64,000 nucleotides of DNA from Pseudomonas sp. TH31 (GTDB taxonomy: Bacteria > Pseudomonadota > Gammaproteobacteria > Pseudomonadales > Pseudomonadaceae), in NCBI RefSeq assembly GCF_016650815.1, contig NZ_JAEKEZ010000005.1, forward strand, positions 131,501 through 195,500. Direction: 5' to 3'. The first letter of the stretch is position 1, and the number at the start of each line of letters is the position of its first letter. A program made the translations under genes and the position numbers. The notes below the pieces were generated by a model. That model made no database searches and was not told where the DNA came from. It saw only the letters and a program-made list of their open reading frames with translations. Shown piece after piece: positions 59,618 to 64,000 of this stretch.

Positions 59618-60287
59618 ACCCCGCCTGGGCGCTGCTGCGCCTGGCCAGCCCGCAGTTGCCGATTGGCGGCTACAGCTACTCCCAAGGCCTGGAAATGGCG
59701 GTGGATAACGGCCGGGTGACGGATGCCGACGGCGCTCGCCGCTGGATCAGTGATCAGTTGCTGCTCAACCTCGCGCGTTTCGAAGCACCATTGCTGCTCG
59801 CCCATTGCCTGGCCGCCGACGACGACAACTGGGCCGAGCTGCTGCAACGCTGCGAAGAACACCGCGCCAGCCGGGAAACCCGCGAACTGCATCAGGAAAG
59901 TCGGCAGATGGGCTATTCGTTGCAGCAACTGCTCAACGGTTTGCCGGAACTCGATGCGCCGGCCCGGCCTTTCTCGAACAACGGCCAGAGCCGCACCTGG
60001 CCCTCGGCTGGGCGCTGGCCGCTCGTGCCTGGGGAATCATGCCGCAGGATGCCTTGGCCGCCTGGCTCTGGAGCTGGCTGGAAAACCAATTGGCGGTGTT
60101 GATGAAAACCCTGCCGCTCGGCCAGCAAGCCGCCCAGCGCCTGACCAGCCAACTGCTGCCGCTGTTGCAGCAAGCCCAGCAGAACGCTACCCGAATCAAT
60201 CCCGAACACTATGGCAGCGCCGCTTTCGGCCTGTCCCTGGCGTGCATGGCCCATGAGCGCCAGTACAGCCGTCTGTTCCGTTCCTAG
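59614..60287 (+). CDS. ureF: Urease accessory protein UreF (apparent frameshift at 59966-59967)
   Basis: A chaperone of about 224 residues for urease activation: [40 protein letters not shown] in the first frame. After LDAPAR the open frame departs into an improbable tail; [20 protein letters not shown] and on to [11 protein letters not shown] continues one frame over. One G missing from 59966-59967 joins them. Start overlaps ureE. Confidence 0.92.
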
Positions 60288-60314
60288 GGCCTGTTATTTT
60301 GGGCCTGTTATTTT
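60287..60314 (+). repeat. 14-bp tandem duplication upstream of ureG
   Basis: GGGCCTGTTATTTT occurs twice in direct succession (60287-60300 and 60301-60314) between the ureF stop and the ureG SD (GGAGAA). It lengthens the ureF-ureG spacer to 38 bp. Confidence 0.85.
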
Positions 60315-60325
60315 GGAGAAGCAGC

Positions 60326-60940
60326 ATGAACACACAACCTCTGCGCATCGGCATCGGCGGCCCGGTCGGTTCCGGTAAAACCGCCCTGACCCTGGCCCTG
60401 TGCCTGGCGCTGCGTGATCGCTACAACCTGGCGGTCGTGACCAACGACATCTACACCCGCGAAGACGCCGACTTTCTGGTGCGCAACGAAGCCCTGGCGC
60501 CGGAGCGGATCATCGGTGTGGAAACCGGCGGCTGCCCGCACACGGCGATTCGCGAAGACGCCTCGATCAACCTCGAAGCCGTCGATCAACTGAACCGCCG
60601 CTTTCCGGGACTGGACCTGATTATTGTGGAGTCCGGTGGCGACAACCTGTCGGCGACCTTCAGCCCGGAACTGTCCGACTTGACCATCTATGTGATCGAC
60701 GTTTCCGCTGGCGACAAGTTGCCGCGCAAGGGCGGACCGGGGATCTGCAAATCCGATTTGCTGGTGATCAACAAAGTCGACCTCGCGCCCTTGGTGGGAG
60801 CATCGCTGGAGTTGATGGACAGCGACACCAAGCGCATGCGCAACGGTAAGCCGTTCGTCTTCAGCAACCAGAAGACCGGCCTTGGCCTGGAAGAAATCAT
60901 CGCCTTCATCGAACGCCAGGGCCTGCTGATCGCCGCCTGA
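60326..60940 (+). CDS. ureG: Urease accessory protein UreG, GTPase
   Basis: A 204-residue SIMIBI GTPase that powers nickel insertion: P-loop [20 protein letters not shown], metal-binding [36 protein letters not shown] and [15 protein letters not shown] at 60326 with GGAG upstream; an earlier in-frame start at 60299 lies in the duplicated spacer. Confidence 0.97.
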   Translation: MNTQPLRIGIGGPVGSGKTALTLALCLALRDRYNLAVVTNDIYTREDADFLVRNEALAPERIIGVETGGCPHTAIREDASINLEAVDQLNRRFPGLDLIIVESGGDNLSATFSPELSDLTIYVIDVSAGDKLPRKGGPGICKSDLLVINKVDLAPLVGASLELMDSDTKRMRNGKPFVFSNQKTGLGLEEIIAFIERQGLLIAA

Positions 60941-60975
60941 TCACGTTCAATTTTTATCAACAAGGAAGCTTATCC

Positions 60976-61548
60976 ATGACACTGAAACGCATCCTGGGCG
61001 CCCTGGCCCTGCTGCTGACCCCGGCCATTGCCTTCGCCCACCCAGGGCATGGTGATAACGGTTTGATCGCCGGTATCAGCCACCCGATCAGCGGTATCGA
61101 TCACTTGCTGGCGATGGTCGCGGTGGGTTTGTGGGCGGCGCAGCACAAAGGCGCGGCGCGCTGGGCGCTGCCGTGCACGTTTGTCGGCACCATGCTGATC
61201 GGCGGCTTGTTCGGTTTTGAAGGGCTGGACCTGCCGGCGCTGGAAAGCGGGATTGCCGCGTCGGTGTTGGCGCTGGGCCTGGCGGTTGCGTTGGCGGTGC
61301 GTCCGCCGTTGTTTGTGGCGGTCGGTGCGACGGCGTTGTTTGCACTGTTCCATGGTGTGGCCCATGGTCTTGAGCTGCCGGATATGTCGAGCCCTTGGGC
61401 GTATGCCGCCGGGTTTGTAGCGGCGACCGCGGCGTTGCATGCGGCCGGTTATGCGCTGGTTCGCGTATTGCCTCAAGCAGCGGCGCCGTTGGTTCGAGTC
61501 GCGGGTGCGGCTTCGGCGGCGACTGGGGTTTGGTTGTTGGCGGGCTAA
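60976..61548 (+). CDS. ureJ: HupE/UreJ family nickel/cobalt transporter
   Basis: A 190-residue membrane protein with a signal-like N-terminus (LGALALLLTPAIAFA) and the family motif HPGHGDNGLIAGISHPISGI, DHLLAMVAVG (His-rich metal path), about six helices. Probably brings nickel to urease. 35 bp after ureG, and transcribed with it. Confidence 0.92.
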   Translation: MTLKRILGALALLLTPAIAFAHPGHGDNGLIAGISHPISGIDHLLAMVAVGLWAAQHKGAARWALPCTFVGTMLIGGLFGFEGLDLPALESGIAASVLALGLAVALAVRPPLFVAVGATALFALFHGVAHGLELPDMSSPWAYAAGFVAATAALHAAGYALVRVLPQAAAPLVRVAGAASAATGVWLLAG

Positions 61549-61573
61549 GTTTTCAATCGCCTGTCATGGCCCC

Positions 61574-61646
61574 TTCGCGAGCAGGCTCGCACCCACAGTG
61601 GTTCTGTGCATGCAGGAGTAATGTGGGAGCGAGCCTGCTCGCGATG
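61574..61646. repeat. REP-type inverted pair (class B)
   Basis: TTCGCGAGCAGGCTCGCACCCAC and inverse GTGGGAGCGAGCCTGCTCGCGAT after ureJ. Confidence 0.85.
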
Positions 61647-61730
61647 GCGGCCTGACAGACACCGCCTCTCTCAGGCCGGCCTCTCTGCTAACATGTCGCG
61701 CAATCGCCCCTGCCGTGACGACGCCAGCCA

Positions 61731-62867
61731 ATGCCGCATGCTTCCCGCTCTGCCTCCCAGCCTGAATTGACCGCCCTGTTCGCCTCGGTGCAACAGCATT
61801 TCCAGGACGTCATCGTGCCGCTCTGGCAAGGCCCCGGCTGGAACACCGACATGGCGTTGCCCTATGAGGCGCTCGACGCGGAGCATCAACCACTGCCATC
61901 GCAACGCTATCGCGCCATGGCCTGCGCCCGTCAGCTGTACCTTTTTTCGAGCCTGATCGGCCAGGTGCCGGCGGCCGAAGCCCGGGCGGCGGCGCTGTTC
62001 CGCTCCTTGCAGCAGCATTTTCACGATGCCGAGCACGGCGGCTGGTTCTACAGCATCGACCCGCAAGGCGCGCCACTGGATCAGCGCAAAGACCTCTACA
62101 CCCACGCGTTCATCCTGTTCGCCTGCGCCCATTACTGGGACAAGGTTCGCGAGCCGCTGGTGGAATCGGTGCTCAACGCGGCACTGGAAGTCGTGGCCCA
62201 ACGCTTCGCCACGGACGACGGCCTGTACGAAGCGTGCCTGGACCGTGACTGGTCTTCACTCAAGACCGGGCCGCTGCAGAACCCGCTGATGCATTTGGCC
62301 GAAGCATTTCTCGCCACCCTGTCAGTGCGTGAAGACATCGCCGTGCAGCACAGCTTGCTGGCGCTGTGTGCCGGGATGCAGAAGAAATTCGTCGTCCCGC
62401 AGGAAGGCGTTTTGATGGAAAAACCACTGGGGGCTGTGGATAACTGGTTCGAACCGGGCCATCAGTTCGAGTGGTATTTCCTGCTGGAGTCTTCTTCGTT
62501 GCTGCGTGACAGCAAACTGCATCGTTCCCTGAGCCGGGCGTTCAGCTACACCGAGCAGTTAGGCGTGGTCGAGCACAATGGCGCCGTTCGAGCCATGCTC
62601 GACCTGGAGAGCGATGCCCGTCGTCCTCGCGACAGCACCCAACGCATCTGGGCTCAAGCCGAATACCTGCGCGCCCTGACCCTGCGACCGGACAGCGAAG
62701 CCGCGGTGCTGCGCCAATTGCAGGCATTGCAGCAGCGCTTCCTGCATGCGGGGGGTTGGTATGAATGCCGTGATGAAGAAGGCGAGGTCAGCCGCAAGGA
62801 CATGCCTTCTACCACGCCGTATCACTTGGCGACCTGTTATCGCGGGTTGGTCGAGTATCTCGGTTGA
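61731..62867 (+). CDS. AGE family epimerase/isomerase
   Basis: A 378-residue (alpha/alpha)6-barrel enzyme of the N-acylglucosamine 2-epimerase / cellobiose 2-epimerase family: YRAMACARQLYLFSSLIGQV, EHGGWFYSIDPQGAPLDQRK, LYTHAFILFACAHYW, PGHQFEWYFLLESSSL and RIWAQAEYLRALTLR (conserved histidines and aromatic residues). Probably interconverts a hexose or mannose-type sugar; substrate unknown. No sugar operon surrounds it. Confidence 0.86.
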   Translation: MPHASRSASQPELTALFASVQQHFQDVIVPLWQGPGWNTDMALPYEALDAEHQPLPSQRYRAMACARQLYLFSSLIGQVPAAEARAAALFRSLQQHFHDAEHGGWFYSIDPQGAPLDQRKDLYTHAFILFACAHYWDKVREPLVESVLNAALEVVAQRFATDDGLYEACLDRDWSSLKTGPLQNPLMHLAEAFLATLSVREDIAVQHSLLALCAGMQKKFVVPQEGVLMEKPLGAVDNWFEPGHQFEWYFLLESSSLLRDSKLHRSLSRAFSYTEQLGVVEHNGAVRAMLDLESDARRPRDSTQRIWAQAEYLRALTLRPDSEAAVLRQLQALQQRFLHAGGWYECRDEEGEVSRKDMPSTTPYHLATCYRGLVEYLG

Positions 62868-62872
62868 CCCTT

Positions 62873-62945
62873 TAAAAGATCGCAGCCTGCGGCAGCTCCT
62901 ACAGGGGAATGCGCTCGGCGTAGGAGCTGGCGAAGGCTGCGATCC
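62873..62945. repeat. REP-type inverted pair (class A)
   Basis: Class A units with small variants (GCCTGCGGC; GGCGAAGGC) between the convergent epimerase and CDF genes. Confidence 0.8.
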
Positions 62946-62979
62946 TGGCGATGGAACATCCGACAATTAACTCAAAGTC

Positions 62980-63885
62980 TTACACAATCCACTTCCGATC
63001 CCCGGTAAAACTGATCGTCAGCCAGCGCGCCGCATCCGCCTTGCCCAACTTCGCGGAAATCTCCTCGCGCAACACATCCAGTTGCCCAACGTTTTCCAGT
63101 CGGTAATCCGCCGGCAACACCACATGAATCTCGATAAACCGCGCCCGCCCGTGCTTTTGCACGTAGGAGATGTAGTCGTCGAAACCATGCTCGACCTTGG
63201 CCGCGTCCATCACCTGGCGCACTTTGTCGTCCAGTTGATCCGGGGCAATGCCCAGTACATCACGTAGCGCCGGGCGCAGGATCTTGAAGGCCGGCGCCAG
63301 CATGCTCAGGGCCAGCAGAATCAGGATCAGCGGGTCGACGTAGACCGCCCACTGCCCATAACCCTGGGACTTGAGCAACAGCGCCGTCAGGAAACTCACC
63401 AGCAAACCCACCGACAGCATCGCGTCCACCAGCCAACTGATGTTGTCGAACTGGATCAGCGTTGATTTGAGCTTTCGGTTGCGATGACGAACGTAGAAGA
63501 AATACGCGAACTCGACGACGGTAAACACCGCCGCGTAGATGATCACCAGCCCCAGCTCAATCTCGCGGCCGCCATTGATGATGCCGAACACGCCGTTGAG
63601 AAAAGCATAGATCGCGATCAGAAACAGGAAACTGCCTTCGATCAGCAACACCATCGGCTCCAAGTGCCAGAAGCCGAACTGGAAGCGGTGATTACTTTCT
63701 TTGGCGATCAACTTGGCGGTGATCAGCATCAGGACCTTGATGAAGGTCGCGATCAACGAAAAAAAACCATCAAACAGGATGGATTGGGCCCCCGAAACAA
63801 AACCGGTAACGATCCCGGCGATCGCCACGGCGAACATCAGGATGGTCGATTGTTTGAGCAGCGACTGCTCACCTCGGTTACTCAC
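62980..63885 (-). CDS. Cation diffusion facilitator family transporter
   Basis: A 301-residue CDF exporter for divalent metals: four or more N-terminal helices (FAVAIAGIVTGFVSGAQSIL with the FDGFFSL segment) and a C-terminal cytoplasmic domain (LDDKVRQVMDAAKVEHGFDD). The usual HxxxD metal site in helix 2 reads near FDGFFSLIATFIKV and looks altered, so the metal is uncertain. Alone on its strand. Confidence 0.85.
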   Translation of the reverse strand: MSNRGEQSLLKQSTILMFAVAIAGIVTGFVSGAQSILFDGFFSLIATFIKVLMLITAKLIAKESNHRFQFGFWHLEPMVLLIEGSFLFLIAIYAFLNGVFGIINGGREIELGLVIIYAAVFTVVEFAYFFYVRHRNRKLKSTLIQFDNISWLVDAMLSVGLLVSFLTALLLKSQGYGQWAVYVDPLILILLALSMLAPAFKILRPALRDVLGIAPDQLDDKVRQVMDAAKVEHGFDDYISYVQKHGRARFIEIHVVLPADYRLENVGQLDVLREEISAKLGKADAARWLTISFTGDRKWIV

Positions 63886-63977
63886 GTAGCCTCCTCTAAA
63901 AACCTTGAAAACCGCAGGGTGCGGTGGGGTTGTTGGGGGAGGAGTCTACCTTATGTGCTGTTTTGCCAGTTCGGGCC

Positions 63978-64000
63978 CCTTCGCGAGCAAGCCCGCTCCC
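63978..64000. repeat. Class B REP unit cut by window edge
   Basis: CTTCGCGAGCAAGCCCGCTCCC runs to the end of the window; the partner unit would lie beyond it. Confidence 0.6.

Overview
The window is a 64-kb piece of a Pseudomonas chromosome, most likely from the P. fluorescens complex. The case rests on gene content and order and on two families of intergenic REP-type repeats: one built on GTAGGAGCTGCCGAAGGCTGCGATC, the other on TCGCGAGCAGGCTCGCTCCCAC. Protein matches and comparisons with P. aeruginosa PAO1 are from memory; no search was run.

Layout. 1-14.1 kb is a conserved housekeeping block: the dsbD 3' end, aroQ, accB-accC, prmA, a DUF3426 protein, dusB-fis, purH, purD, the hybrid kinase retS and a MarC-family gene. 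14.2-21.8 kb holds corrin-ring genes, cobJ-cobI-cobH-cobG leftward and cobL-cbiD-cobK rightward, followed by an orphan antitoxin. 22.2-27.5 kb looks like a copper-handling cluster: two DUF2946 proteins, a PCu(A)C chaperone, an OprC-like TonB receptor with a CxxxM motif, and a PepSY membrane protein. 27.6-32.8 kb holds a second TonB receptor and a FecCD-type ABC importer; a Zur-like palindrome lies in front, so the predicted cargo is zinc or a zinc chelate. 33.1-43.7 kb is the urea block: urtABCDE (urea import) and ureD-ureA-two GNAT genes-ureB-ureC (urease). The urease accessory genes ureE-ureF-ureG and ureJ lie 15 kb further on (59.1-61.5 kb). Both urtA and ureE are preceded by well-matched sigma-54 (-24/-12) promoters, which ties the two halves to nitrogen control. 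Between them lie a sensor kinase whose 3' end is amplified in a 342-bp tandem array, cbpM-cbpA, a YegD-like Hsp70, an AI-2E transporter, psiF, an AraC/EamA pair, a lipase, a scar of two decayed genes, a bacterioferritin-like gene, an AsmA protein, a secreted 14-residue-repeat protein and a DesT-like regulator. An AGE epimerase and a CDF metal transporter close the window.

Major caveat. Eleven genes (accC, purH, cobG, the PCu(A)C gene, the copper receptor, the ABC ATPase, urtE, ureD, ureC, the kinase and ureF) are interrupted by a total of twelve apparent single-base deletions, all in short homopolymers and with no insertions. Because accC is essential and purH is needed for purine synthesis, these look like sequencing or assembly errors, not gene decay. 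The annotations below treat the genes as intact in the organism and give each suspected position.

No rRNA, tRNA, CRISPR array, prophage or intact insertion sequence was recognised.
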